DNA from: Cyanobacteriota bacterium
GTDB taxonomy: Bacteria; Cyanobacteriota; Cyanobacteriia; Cyanobacteriales; Microcoleaceae
Length of the DNA: 39,961 bases
Reading direction: 5' to 3'
Assembly (NCBI GenBank): GCA_025362325.1
Contig: JANYGO010000063.1
Coordinates: 1 to 39,961, forward strand
The position numbers and the translations under genes were made by a program. Below, one piece after another: positions 25,749 to 34,097 of the stretch. The notes below the pieces were generated by a model. The model was not told the origin of the DNA. It searched no databases and worked only from the letters and a program-made list of their open reading frames with translations. How positions within the stretch are numbered: the stretch's first letter is position 1; every line of letters starts with the position of its first letter.

Positions 25749-26477
25749 CTATCGCACGAAGTTGTCGCCCAAGTAATACTGGCGTACTAAAGGGTTGCTG
25801 TAGAGTTCTTCTTCAGCCCCGGAGGCTAAAATTTGGCCGTCTCGCATGATGTAGGCTCGATCGGTAATTTCGAGGGTTTCTCGGACGTTGTGATCGGTGA
25901 TCAGGATGCCGATTTGGCGATCGCGCAGTTTGGCAATTATCGTTTGAATTTCGTCAACGGCGATCGGATCGACACCTGCAAACGGTTCGTCTAAAAATAG
26001 GAACATCGGGCCGTCTCGCCCTGCGGCTAAGGCTCTCGCCAGCTCAGTCCGCCGTCTTTCTCCCCCCGAAATTTGAATTCCCAAACTGGATGCTATTTTT
26101 TCTAATCGAAATTCTTGCAACAGGAAATCGACTCGATCGTTCCATTCCCAGCGGGGGACTTGAGTTTGTTCTAGGACTAACAAAATGTTGTCGCGCACGC
26201 TCATGTTGCGGAAAATGCTGGCTTCTTGAGCGAGATAGCCTATTCCCAACTCGGCTCGTTTGTGCATCGGTAATTTAGTGATGTCTAAATCGTTGAGCCA
26301 AACTGTCCCTTGATTGGGTTTTTCTAATCCGGTGGCTATGTAAAATGTTGTGGTTTTGCCGGCACCGTTGGGGCCGAGGAGTCCTACGATTTCTCCTTGG
26401 GCTACCGAAAGGTTGACGCGACTGACTACATTACGTTTTCCGTAGGATTTGTGAATATTTTCGAGGACAATTTTCAT
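25749..26477 (-). CDS. lptB: LPS export ABC transporter ATP-binding protein
   Basis: The ATPase of the LptB2FG lipopolysaccharide exporter. It has 242 residues, with Walker A GPNGAGKT (about residues 35-42), the Q-loop in GYLAQEASIFRNMSV, the signature ISGGERRRTELARALA, Walker B FLFLDEPFAGVDP and the H-loop ITDHNVRETL. The segment ERRRTELARAL and the lack of any fused domain match LptB rather than an import ATPase. It is followed by the LptF/G-type permease and preceded by lptA, so the three probably form one transcription unit, although a 370-nt repeat-laden gap separates lptA from lptB. Confidence 0.95.
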   Translation of the reverse strand: MKIVLENIHKSYGKRNVVSRVNLSVAQGEIVGLLGPNGAGKTTTFYIATGLEKPNQGTVWLNDLDITKLPMHKRAELGIGYLAQEASIFRNMSVRDNILLVLEQTQVPRWEWNDRVDFLLQEFRLEKIASSLGIQISGGERRRTELARALAAGRDGPMFLFLDEPFAGVDPIAVDEIQTIIAKLRDRQIGILITDHNVRETLEITDRAYIMRDGQILASGAEEELYSNPLVRQYYLGDNFVR

Positions 26478-26849
26478 GCTCGCCGAGGCAACTTCTAAGT
26501 AGAAGGAAGAAGGAAGAAGGAAGAAGGAAGAAGGAAGAAGGAAGAAAGCCTTTCGGCTTCGCTCAAGGTAAAAAGAAGGAAGAAGGTAGAAGGTAGAAGG
26601 TAGAAGGTGCTTCGACTTCGCTCAGCATAAAAAGAAGAAATACACAGCAAGCCTTTGAGCGATCCGTATTTGACGTTTAATTAGGTGGATTTACTTGCCA
26701 GTTAAATTCCAGAATTCAGGCTTGTGCGATCGCGTCTCAAGTCGATCTTCTACATACTAAAACTTTTTAAGCTTAAGACGACGAAATTTCGCATCTATCC
26801 CAAGTAGTATGTTTTTGCCGATGCGAAATTTGGCTGCTACCAGCGGCTG
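26478..26849. other. Repeat-rich gap between lptA and lptB
   Basis: This is 372 nt with no gene. The left half is filled by the AGAAGGA heptamer arrays (26501-26608). The right half (26640-26849) contains one GCGATCGC HIP1 site and a short palindromic pair, GCGAAATTTC-like CGAAATTTCGCATC and GATGCGAAATTTGG, around 26783-26832, which could terminate lptA transcripts in part. Confidence 0.5.
26501..26608. repeat. Heptameric AGAAGGA/AGAAGGT tandem repeats
   Basis: Two arrays of the 7-nt unit are present: AGAAGGA about six times from 26501 to about 26545, and AGAAGGA/AGAAGGT about five times from about 26574 to 26608. They are separated by GCCTTTCGGCTTCGCTCAAG and followed by a sister word, GCTTCGACTTCGCTCAGC. 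This is a cyanobacterial short tandem repeat (STRR type). The same heptamer occurs inside the DUF2079 gene at 32791-32863. Confidence 0.9.
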
Positions 26850-27362
26850 TTACTTGGGAGCTGTTCGGGGAGGTGCGGGCGGTTTAGCAGCGGGATTGGG
26901 ATTAACCGGGGCTGGTTTGGGCCCGATCGCATTTTGGGCTGCTGAATCTTGTTCCGGGGCCACCAGATAAACGGATTCTACCTGTCCTGGGTTGTCTGGC
27001 AGGGCAATAAACCGCCCTTCATCGATCAAGTATGTGATGGTTTCGCCGCGCAGGCTGTTGCCCTGCTGCAATACGTAAACGTCGCCGCTGAGAATGATCC
27101 GGCGCTCGCGGCTGAAGTATTGAGCTTGAGCTGCGGTTGCTTGGATTTGGCGGGCTGGATAGTTGATTTGGACGTTGCCGCGGGCTGTCACGATGCCGGT
27201 TTTGGAGTCGGCTTCTTGAATGTCCGATCGCACGGAAAGAGTGCGGGGCGGGGCGGCTTGCGGGTAGGTGGGAGAGGCGATCGCGCTTGCCAGAGTTAGG
27301 GGCAACAGCAGCGATAATCCTTTGAATATTCGGGAATTGAGTAGTTTAGCGGAGGGCATCAT
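26850..27362 (-). CDS. lptA: LptA/OstA-like periplasmic LPS transport protein
   Basis: A 171-residue exported protein of the LptA/OstA N-terminal family, which bridges lipopolysaccharide across the periplasm. A signal peptide (KLLNSRIFKGLSLLLPLTLASAIASPTYPQA) is followed by the OstA beta-jellyroll repeats (SVRSDIQEADSKTGIVTARGNVQINYPARQIQATAAQAQYF, RRIILSGDVYVLQQGNSLRGETITYLID). A Pro/Ala-rich tail ends the protein. I choose the ATG at 27362 (MMPSAKLL), which has GAGG ten nt upstream; a TTG at 27371 would add three residues. lptB and the permease lie downstream on the same strand. Confidence 0.87.
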   Translation of the reverse strand: MMPSAKLLNSRIFKGLSLLLPLTLASAIASPTYPQAAPPRTLSVRSDIQEADSKTGIVTARGNVQINYPARQIQATAAQAQYFSRERRIILSGDVYVLQQGNSLRGETITYLIDEGRFIALPDNPGQVESVYLVAPEQDSAAQNAIGPKPAPVNPNPAAKPPAPPRTAPK

Positions 27363-27744
27363 AGCTTGCAAGCCTCAAAATTTGTGAAATTGCTGAAGGG
27401 CATTATCTCACTCCCAGATTTTTCTCTAGGGAGATTAGCTCCACCACACCCGATCGGTTAGGTATTTTATCTTAATTAACGGCCAGAAAGATTCCCGTGA
27501 GGTCGATCGACCTGCCCGAGAGCGTCAACCACTTATCCTAGCAAGACAACAGCCATTTTCACGACGTGTTTGGCTGATTTACAGTTTGATCGTTCGGACT
27601 TCAGTCCTCTGCCTGCCGTTTGATCGTTCGGACTTCAGTCCTTTCTGGCGTGACTTTTAGTCAATCAGGACTCTTCGTCCTTACTACAAACCAAATAATC
27701 AAATAAAACCGTGTCCAATAATTTATGATGAAGTTTTATGCTGT
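27363..27744. other. Gap between lptA and the DUF309 gene
   Basis: A 382-nt gap, presumably with the lptA promoter near 27400-27480. A 25-bp direct repeat lies at 27584-27608 and 27618-27642 (GTTTGATCGTTCGGACTTCA, then GTCCT), followed by an inverted-looking relative, CAGGACTCTTCGTCCTTAC, at about 27668. No coding potential is recognised. Confidence 0.6.
27584..27642. repeat. Direct repeat of 25 bp, two copies
   Basis: Identical 25-mers lie at 27584-27608 and 27618-27642. Each contains GGACTTCAGTCC, a small palindrome, so each may form a hairpin. Confidence 0.9.
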
Positions 27745-28152
27745 TTAAGTTTGTTCTAATTTTATAATGTGCGGCAATTGCAAGCCTGCAACTTCTGTAC
27801 CTGCGAACAGTGGCAGAATTTCTGCTACTTTTGCAGGCCCGGCTTGCTGCAAAGCGCTCAAAAGTTTAGCACTTTCTCTCAGTAAATCTTCAACGGCAAT
27901 TCCGGCATAACTCGGCTGATAATAACTGAGCTTATTTATGCCTTCTCCCAGCAAGATTGCTGCACCGCGCCAGTTTTCATTTCCTAAGTGATAAAGCGCG
28001 ACGGCAATTTGCAAGATTCCCTGATAAAACTTTTTTTTCGGCTCGCCAGATTCCATCCACAAAGCCTCTAAAGTATCGTGACAAGCATAAAAATCTTGGC
28101 TGTTAAACTGTTCGATACCTTGCCAAAACTCGAGCGGCATTTCCTCAGTCAT
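27745..28152 (-). CDS. DUF309 family protein
   Basis: A 135-residue helical protein of the DUF309 family. The family signature is FWQGIEQFNSQDFYACHDTLEALWMESGEPKKKFYQGILQIAVALYH at about residues 8-54, with the conserved HDxLExxW and the Y/F-Q-G-x-x-Q-x-A helix. No membrane segment is present. The function of DUF309 is not known; the His/Asp/Glu set has been taken as a possible metal or ligand site (inference). It is followed on the same strand, further upstream, by ftrC with a 138-nt gap. Confidence 0.9.
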   Translation of the reverse strand: MTEEMPLEFWQGIEQFNSQDFYACHDTLEALWMESGEPKKKFYQGILQIAVALYHLGNENWRGAAILLGEGINKLSYYQPSYAGIAVEDLLRESAKLLSALQQAGPAKVAEILPLFAGTEVAGLQLPHIIKLEQT

Positions 28153-28153
28153 T

Positions 28154-28188
28154 GATTGGAGATTGGGGATTGGGGATTGGGGATTGAG
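28154..28188. repeat. Heptameric GATTGGG tandem repeat
   Basis: Five consecutive 7-nt units (GATTGGA, GATTGGG three times, GATTGAG) lie immediately before the start codon of the DUF309 gene. On that gene's strand the array is C-rich and would form the 5' leader. Confidence 0.9.
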
Positions 28189-28290
28189 TAGGCGGCGATC
28201 GGTTTTTGTTAATAACTAAGTCTTAAAAATTGGAAAAATCACGACCTATTTTCAAAACTGCTGCCAATTCACGACCGCCTACTTAACCGA

Positions 28291-28653
28291 TTACATAGTC
28301 TCTCTGACAGCTTGAAGCTGATCCATGCCAATTTCCTGATTAGTTCCAGCGAAATCGTTATCTGGCGTCAGAAATAACATACAGTGACATTCTTTCCGCT
28401 CGCGCATGGGAATGCAAGGACAGTTCCAGTAGGCGGCTTTTACTTCGGCTTCTTTGTCTTCGTAGTGACGACAAGGGCATAAGGGAGCGCCTAGTTCGTC
28501 TTTGTGTTTTGCTAGTCCTTCTATAACCACAGCAGTGACTGAAGGCTCGGAGCAAAAATAAGTTCCGGTGCGCTTGGCGTAAGTTTCGGAGAAATTCTTC
28601 ATCGCCTCCAAAGTTTTTTCGTTGGAGAGTTTAGATTTTTCTGTTGTGTTCAT
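28291..28653 (-). CDS. ftrC: Ferredoxin:thioredoxin reductase, catalytic chain
   Basis: The catalytic subunit of FTR, which passes electrons from photosynthetically reduced ferredoxin to thioredoxin and so links light to enzyme regulation. It has 120 residues. The seven cysteines include the CPC-CPC-CHC pattern: Cys59, Cys61, Cys78, Cys80, Cys89, Cys91. By alignment with the known cyanobacterial enzyme, Cys59/78/80/89 bind the 4Fe-4S cluster and Cys61-Cys91 form the redox disulphide, with His90 next to it. All key residues are present. The enzyme is specific to oxygenic phototrophs and a few other groups, which supports the cyanobacterial origin. The variable chain (ftrV) is not in this window. 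Confidence 0.97.
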   Translation of the reverse strand: MNTTEKSKLSNEKTLEAMKNFSETYAKRTGTYFCSEPSVTAVVIEGLAKHKDELGAPLCPCRHYEDKEAEVKAAYWNCPCIPMRERKECHCMLFLTPDNDFAGTNQEIGMDQLQAVRETM

Positions 28654-28936
28654 AGTTTAGGATCGGAGTTGAGGATGCTACGAGCTTTTGACAATTGTAC
28701 CGCAAAATGTGATTTTAAACACTTGATATTTCTGTTTAGTTACAAAGAGTAAAACCTTGACAAAAATTGAGTTTTAGGTTGTCGGTTTTTTAGTGATTTT
28801 TCTGTATCCCGGACGGTTGGGGAAACTGGCGGGTGACCCGATTTTTGGAGCCGGCCAAAGATTTGGGCGATCGCCCGCCCTGAAAAATCATTCCTCAAAG
28901 GGGATACAAATAAGATAGGATATCACAGCGCTGTCC

Positions 28937-29131
28937 GTGTTTTTGGCATCTGATGGCAATTTCCCCGCACCCCACCCGTACAAAAAAGCTACTTCCTCGG
29001 GGCTGATTTGGCCGACTGACACCGAGTTAGTCGGATTAGTGTTTGAATTGACTCCCCGCACTGCTAGCTATCTGTACGCGCAGTATGCTATGGGTTTGCA
29101 CGCTTGGTTTTGGTATCAAATACAGGATTAG
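28937..29131 (+). pseudogene. Possible N-terminal scrap of a Cas6-like gene
   Basis: A 64-codon frame (GTG at 28937) ends WPTDTELVGLVFELTP, then TASYLYAQYAMGLHAWFWYQIQD. The LVFELTP and GLHAWF words resemble, from memory, the start of cyanobacterial Cas6-type CRISPR RNA endonucleases, but a full protein would need some 200 more residues and none follow. An ATG at 28952 opens a different phase (MAISPHPTRTKKLLPRG), which would join the conserved part after a one-base frameshift, again suggesting decay. No cas gene or CRISPR array is nearby. It could also be an unrelated small orphan ORF. Confidence 0.35.
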
Positions 29132-29272
29132 GTAAAAAATCCGGTTTCTTTAGTCGCAGTGGGTAAGTCCCGATCGAATTTATTTGTGAATGAGGTTTGT
29201 TTTACGAACCGCGTTGGCGCAGCCTGCGCTTCGCGCAAAGGGCGCAAAGGGCGCGAAGGAAGAGATGATGAT

Positions 29273-30766
29273 TTATTTTTTAGGGTTTTGAGTAAATAAA
29301 TAAATGTCATCGCGCTGATATTTGAGTTGAAATTGGGGATTGTTGGCGAGTTGAGTTACTAAGTTTTGCACAAAAGCTCGATCGCTCATCCAGCCAGGAT
29401 AGCGCAAATTCAGCAAGACATACTCAAATGCTGCGAGATTTGCAGGCGGCGCGTGAGCCTGAGTTAATTGTACGACAGGGCGGTGCGTTAAATGCGGAGC
29501 AATGTGAGAAGTTGTTAAAACACTACCTTTTGTATTGACGAGAGCGATAGCTTCTTTTGTAGCGGGTAAAGTGTCGAGGGAATCCAAATAAATAGTCCAA
29601 AAATAGCCGTATTTCGCTAAGGCTAAGAAACCAATCAACGACCAAATTACAATGACTCTAGGCAATGGATACTTAGGAATTGGCAATCTATCAAATATTA
29701 TCTTTCCCTTGAGCTGATTCCTCTCTGCTAAACTGGAAATTACGGCAACCAACAAAAACGGCAATATCGGAATAGAATATTGATGAATCAAATCTCGCTG
29801 AGCCGGGATATCCGAAAGAATATTCATTGCAAACATTGGCACCGCACTAATTAAAGGTGTCAGATGCCGTGGGGACAACCACCAAATTACAGGCAATACT
29901 AATAAGGCTATATATTCAAAAGTATCACCCGAAAACAAACGCCCTAAAATTAGATTTGGTTTCAATATTAAATTAGCAGCAATTTCTAAAACTGAATGAC
30001 CTAAATAGCCATAGCGCCCGATTCCTGCGTGTTCTCTTCCTAGATTGAAATACGGGATCACAGCTTGAGTAACTACCAGGAACCAACCCGCGCCGAAAAA
30101 TAAAGCTATCAGCCCACAATTGCGTTTTTTGTCAAAACACAACAGCCACAATCCCATCGCTGCCACAGTCAAAGATAGTACGGCTTTGCAGCTTAAAACT
30201 AAGACGATGGCAGCACAGAACCACAGGGTTTTATTGAGTCGGGCGGCGAGGATTGCTGCTAGCAGTGCGGGTAAGGCAATTACTTCTGGGTGGAAGTCGA
30301 AGAGGTTGACATTGAAGACTAAGGGATAGAAAAGGTAGATACAGGCGATCGCCCGAGATATGCTATTATTTAATCCGGCTTGACTGGCTAAACTCCAAAC
30401 TGGCAAAGCACCCGATGCTAGGGCTACTGCTTGCACTAACAACAGCCAATGAACATCGGGATATATTTGGTAAAGCAAAGCCACAGGATACATCACCCCT
30501 GCGGCGTGATTTCCCATGTGGTGAATTTCGAGAAATGAGGAAAACGGCGTTTGTCCTTGACTGATTAGATACGCTACTTGGTCGTAAATTCCTAGTTCAA
30601 AGGCGTTGGATTCAAACAGGGTATGGCGTGCACTGCTGCATATAAAAAATATTAGGGCTAAAAGGGCGATCCTCTTCGTTGGCGTAGCCCCCGTAGGGGC
30701 GGGCTTCGCTAACGACCAAATTATAGGATAATATTTTAGATGTTTAAAATAGTTTAATTTATTCAT
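29273..30766 (-). CDS. DUF2079 polytopic membrane protein (paralogue 1)
   Basis: A 497-residue integral membrane protein of the DUF2079 family, with roughly ten hydrophobic helices. Family landmarks are SNAFELGIYDQVAYLISQGQ in the first loop, HHMGNHAAG, VFNVNLFDFHPEVIALP, LSCKAVLSLTVAAMG, WWLSPRHLTPL and RDLIHQYSIPILPFLL. The layout (acidic first extracytoplasmic loop, many helices, soluble C-terminal end DDIYLFTQ) recalls GT-C glycosyltransferases; this is inference. It is the last of three tandem paralogues and overlaps the one before by 8 nt. Residues 18-34 (SLAKP to KRIA) are encoded by a 49-bp dispersed repeat, and the two sisters lack them. Confidence 0.88.
   Translation of the reverse strand: MNKLNYFKHLKYYPIIWSLAKPAPTGATPTKRIALLALIFFICSSARHTLFESNAFELGIYDQVAYLISQGQTPFSSFLEIHHMGNHAAGVMYPVALLYQIYPDVHWLLLVQAVALASGALPVWSLASQAGLNNSISRAIACIYLFYPLVFNVNLFDFHPEVIALPALLAAILAARLNKTLWFCAAIVLVLSCKAVLSLTVAAMGLWLLCFDKKRNCGLIALFFGAGWFLVVTQAVIPYFNLGREHAGIGRYGYLGHSVLEIAANLILKPNLILGRLFSGDTFEYIALLVLPVIWWLSPRHLTPLISAVPMFAMNILSDIPAQRDLIHQYSIPILPFLLVAVISSLAERNQLKGKIIFDRLPIPKYPLPRVIVIWSLIGFLALAKYGYFWTIYLDSLDTLPATKEAIALVNTKGSVLTTSHIAPHLTHRPVVQLTQAHAPPANLAAFEYVLLNLRYPGWMSDRAFVQNLVTQLANNPQFQLKYQRDDIYLFTQNPKK
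30666..30714 (-). repeat. 49-bp version of the dispersed repeat inside a DUF2079 gene
   Basis: The outer 13 and 14 bases equal the ends of the 28-mer in pheA and dxr. The middle carries about 21 extra bases that include the palindrome GCCCCCGTAGGGGC. The extra length is a multiple of three and keeps the gene open. Confidence 0.85.
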
Positions 30767-32342
30767 GGCTACCTATTTTTGGGCGGATTTTCTGAAATAA
30801 CAAAACATCATCTTGCTGATAGCTTATCTTAAACTCAGGAGATTTTTTAAGTTGAGCTGCGACACTCACAGCAGTATCAGCAGTATCTGGCCAAGGATGG
30901 CGAAGATTTAGCAATACATACTCAAATTCATTCAAACTTTGTCCGTTGGCAACTTGATGCAGCAATTTAATTGTTGAACGGTGAGCGAGATGAGGTGCTA
31001 GGGAATTATCTGTTAAAAGATTACCTTTAGTTTGCACTCTGTTAATTGCCTGCCCTGTCGCTTTCCAAGTATCAAGAGACTCTAAATAAACCGTCCCAAA
31101 ATACCCATACTTTGCCAAAATCAAAAAACTTAAAAGCGACCACAAAATCAAGGATTTTGACAAATTGGCAAACAGCAATCTTCCCCACCTCCAACTGCGG
31201 CGAATCGAAAGGCGGCGAATCCAGATATGTTTAACAGATTTAAGAGAAATCCGTTTCGATACTCGCTGCCAAATTCGCGGCATCCAGTTGCGGCGATTCC
31301 ACACATAGTTACCTGCATTTTTCCAGAAATTGCTCACTCTTTTCTGTCTGTCTGCTACCGTGGAAATTACCGCAGTTAATAAAAACGGAAATATCGGCAC
31401 GGAATATTGGTGAATCAAATCTCGCTGAGCCTCAATATCCGAAAGAATATTCATCAATAGCATGGGTAAAGCCCCAATTAATGGCGAGAGATGGCGCGGG
31501 GAAAGCCACCAGATTGCAGGCAAAAACAACAAAATTAAATATCCCAAAGTATCTGCTGAAATCAGCCGCCCCGCTACTAGATGAGGTTTGAGAATTAAAT
31601 TAATCGCAATTTCAAAAACGGAGTTTCCCAAATATTGATATCGCCCGACACCTGCGGGCTGTTTGCCCTGATTAAAATAGGGTACAATAGCTTGAGTTGC
31701 GATCAAAAACCAAGCCGCGCCGAGAAATATAGCGATGAGTCCACACCTGCGCGTTTTCTCAAAGAAAAATAGCCAAACGCCCATCATCACAACTGTTAAA
31801 GATAGCACGGCTTTGCAGCTTAAAATTAATACAATGGCTGCACAAAACCACAGAATTTTATCAAGTCTGGCGGCTAAGATTGCTGCTAAGATTGCGGGTA
31901 AGGCAATTACTTCGGGGTGGAAGTCAAACAGATTGACGTTAAATACTGCGGGATAAAGCAGATATACGGCGGCAAGTGCGATCGCCCTTGGTTCGTTTAA
32001 TCCCGCTTGACGTGCTAAACTCCAGCTAGGCCAAGCACCTAACGCTAAGGCAAAAGCTTGCACGAATAACAGCCAGTGAACATCGGGATATATTTTGTAA
32101 AGTAAAGCCAGCGGATAGAAAATAAACGCCGCGTGATCGCCTAAAATATTAATAGCCATTAATGAGGAAAATGGCGTTTGATTTTGAGAGATTAAGTAAA
32201 CTGCTTGGTCAAAAATTGCTAAGTCGTATGCGGTTGAATGAAACAAGGCGTGCCGCAGGCTGCTGGCAACAAACAGGATGAGGGTTGCTGTACCTATCAT
32301 CCATGCTACAGGGTGAATTGTTTTCTGTTTTAAATCGAGCAT
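30759..32342 (-). CDS. DUF2079 polytopic membrane protein (paralogue 2)
   Basis: A 527-residue paralogue of its two neighbours, with the same landmarks: STAYDLAIFDQAVYLISQNQ, NLFDFHPEVIALPAIL, LSCKAVLSLTVVMMG, WWLSPRHLSPL and RDLIHQYSVPIFPFLL. Between the eighth or ninth helix and ILWSLLSFLILAKYGYFGTVYLESLD it has a long, very basic insertion (about residues 345-395, rich in Arg, Trp and Lys such as NRRNWMPRIWQRVSKR) that the others lack or replace with other sequence. It shares an 8-nt overlap with paralogue 1 and lies 13 nt after paralogue 3, so the three form one operon. It may transfer a sugar in envelope polysaccharide synthesis (inference). Confidence 0.88.
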   Translation of the reverse strand: MLDLKQKTIHPVAWMIGTATLILFVASSLRHALFHSTAYDLAIFDQAVYLISQNQTPFSSLMAINILGDHAAFIFYPLALLYKIYPDVHWLLFVQAFALALGAWPSWSLARQAGLNEPRAIALAAVYLLYPAVFNVNLFDFHPEVIALPAILAAILAARLDKILWFCAAIVLILSCKAVLSLTVVMMGVWLFFFEKTRRCGLIAIFLGAAWFLIATQAIVPYFNQGKQPAGVGRYQYLGNSVFEIAINLILKPHLVAGRLISADTLGYLILLFLPAIWWLSPRHLSPLIGALPMLLMNILSDIEAQRDLIHQYSVPIFPFLLTAVISTVADRQKRVSNFWKNAGNYVWNRRNWMPRIWQRVSKRISLKSVKHIWIRRLSIRRSWRWGRLLFANLSKSLILWSLLSFLILAKYGYFGTVYLESLDTWKATGQAINRVQTKGNLLTDNSLAPHLAHRSTIKLLHQVANGQSLNEFEYVLLNLRHPWPDTADTAVSVAAQLKKSPEFKISYQQDDVLLFQKIRPKIGSHE

Positions 32343-32355
32343 TTTAACTTTTTAT

Positions 32356-33936
32356 TTATTGATTTTCACCAATTTTGTGAAATAGCAAAACATCGTCTTT
32401 TTCATATTGTAATTTAAAGTTGGGAGATTTTTTGAGGTAATTTGCCGTGCGATCGCCCATTTGCTTCGTATCGGGCCACGGATGGCGCAAATTCAACAGT
32501 ACAAAGTCAAAATTCACCGCATCCGCCTCGGAGGAAATCTGCGAAAGTGCCTTAATTGTTGACCGATGAGCCAAGTGAGCAGCCAGTCGGTTGTCGGTTA
32601 AAACGCTAGCTTGCGGCTGAATTTGGCTCACAGCTTCCCGCGACGCTGGCGCAGTGTCAGCGCGATTGAGATACAGCCAAAAATCTTTAGACTCGCCCAA
32701 AAACAAGAACATTATTAACGACCAAATAATAACTGTTTTTGGAGCATTCAAATTGGGAATTGGCAATCGGTAATTGGTAATCGGTGTTTTTTCTCCTTCT
32801 TTTTCTTCCTTTTCTTCCTTCTTCCTTCTTCCTTCTTGCTTCTTCCTTGTTCCTTCTTCCTTCGATATAACTGCTAACAACAAAAAGGGAATTACTGGGA
32901 GCGAATACTGATAAGCCAAACTGCGCTGAAACGGCTCTTGGGAAAGGACATTCAAAAATAAAGTCGGTAGCGCGCCAACCAGAGGCGTTAAATATCGAGG
33001 TGAAAGCCCCCAAATTACGGGTAAAATCAATAATAATAGATATTTAAAAGTGTCGAATGACAAGATTTTTCCTAAAACTAACCCAGGCTTTAATAGCAAA
33101 TTTCCCGCAATTTCTAATACCGAATTTCCCAGATAAGCATAGCGCCCGATGCTGCCCGATTCAGTTCCCCTAAAACCTGGGATAATTGCTTGAGTCACAA
33201 TCAAAAACCAGGCTGTGCCGACAATAATAGCAAAAAGTGCGATTGCTAGCCTCACCCTTTTTTTGCCCCCAGATAAAGTTTCCCGCTCAAATAGCAGCAG
33301 CCACAAACCCATCGCCGCCACAGTCAGAGCCAAAACACCCTTGCAGCCCAAAATCACAATCACCGCCGCACAAAACCGCCAAGGCTGACTCAAACGCGCC
33401 GCCAAAATCGCCCACCAAATAGCGGGTAAAGCAATAACTTCCGGGTGAAAATCAAACAAATTAATGTTAAAAACTACCGGATAAAGCAAGTAAACTATTA
33501 CCATAGCCGCCGATTTTACTCGATTCAAACCAGCCAAATTTCCCAAACTCCAAACAGGCAAAGCACCGACAGCTAAAGCCACAGCTTGCACCGCTAAAAG
33601 CCAGTGAACATCTGGATAAATCTTGTAAAATAATGCTAAAACATAGAAAATCCAACTTGCGTGATCTCCCATAATATGAAAGCCCAAAAATGAGGAAATC
33701 GGCGGCTTTCCCTGGCTAATTAAATAGATAACTTGGTCAAAAATTCCTAAATCCCAAGCGGTTGATTGAAACAAAGCGTGCCGCAAACTGCTACACAAAA
33801 ACAAAATCGCAGCCGCCGCACCCGCCATCCAAATTACACTCGGTGGCGGGAACAATTGAGCTGCGGGTGCTTTGTCCGTAAGTACGCTGCGACTTTCCTC
33901 GCCGGAGACTGCAAGATTTTCAGAGGAGTTTTGCAT
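32356..33936 (-). CDS. DUF2079 polytopic membrane protein (paralogue 3)
   Basis: A 526-residue first gene of the DUF2079 trio. After a polar N-terminus of about 35 residues come STAWDLGIFDQVIYLISQGK, HIMGDHASWIFY, NLFDFHPEVIALPAIWWAIL, LGCKGVLALTVAAMG and SPRYLTPLVGALP. Residues about 358-394 (EGTRKKQEGRRKKEEKEEKE, then TPITNYRLPIPN) are encoded by the AGAAGGA heptamer and a neighbouring AATTGGTAATCGG-type repeat. They form a highly charged loop at the same position where paralogue 2 has its basic insertion. The ATG at 33936 gives a normal length. The promoter probably lies in the 161-nt divergent gap to dxr. Confidence 0.88.
   Translation of the reverse strand: MQNSSENLAVSGEESRSVLTDKAPAAQLFPPPSVIWMAGAAAAILFLCSSLRHALFQSTAWDLGIFDQVIYLISQGKPPISSFLGFHIMGDHASWIFYVLALFYKIYPDVHWLLAVQAVALAVGALPVWSLGNLAGLNRVKSAAMVIVYLLYPVVFNINLFDFHPEVIALPAIWWAILAARLSQPWRFCAAVIVILGCKGVLALTVAAMGLWLLLFERETLSGGKKRVRLAIALFAIIVGTAWFLIVTQAIIPGFRGTESGSIGRYAYLGNSVLEIAGNLLLKPGLVLGKILSFDTFKYLLLLILPVIWGLSPRYLTPLVGALPTLFLNVLSQEPFQRSLAYQYSLPVIPFLLLAVISKEEGTRKKQEGRRKKEEKEEKEGEKTPITNYRLPIPNLNAPKTVIIWSLIMFLFLGESKDFWLYLNRADTAPASREAVSQIQPQASVLTDNRLAAHLAHRSTIKALSQISSEADAVNFDFVLLNLRHPWPDTKQMGDRTANYLKKSPNFKLQYEKDDVLLFHKIGENQ
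32791..32863. repeat. Heptameric TTCTTCC repeat within the DUF2079 gene
   Basis: A degenerate run of CTTCTTC/TTCTTCC heptamers, the complement of the AGAAGGA repeat between lptA and lptB. It is translated as a Lys/Glu/Arg-rich loop without stops. Confidence 0.85.
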
Positions 33937-34097
33937 AAAAACTGACTGTTCTAAATATTATTTACTCAATAGTCCGCGCTGGCTGGCGAAATTTTGCGTA
34001 CCTAAGAGTGCTGGCCATAATTTATCAGGTTAAACTTTTACTAATTTGAGTTCCAGTAATCGTAATATTAGAATAATCCACAAAACCTTAAAAAATT

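Noticed and set aside
26501..28188. Tandem repeats considered as a CRISPR array
   Set aside because: The units are 7 nt, contiguous and without unique spacers.
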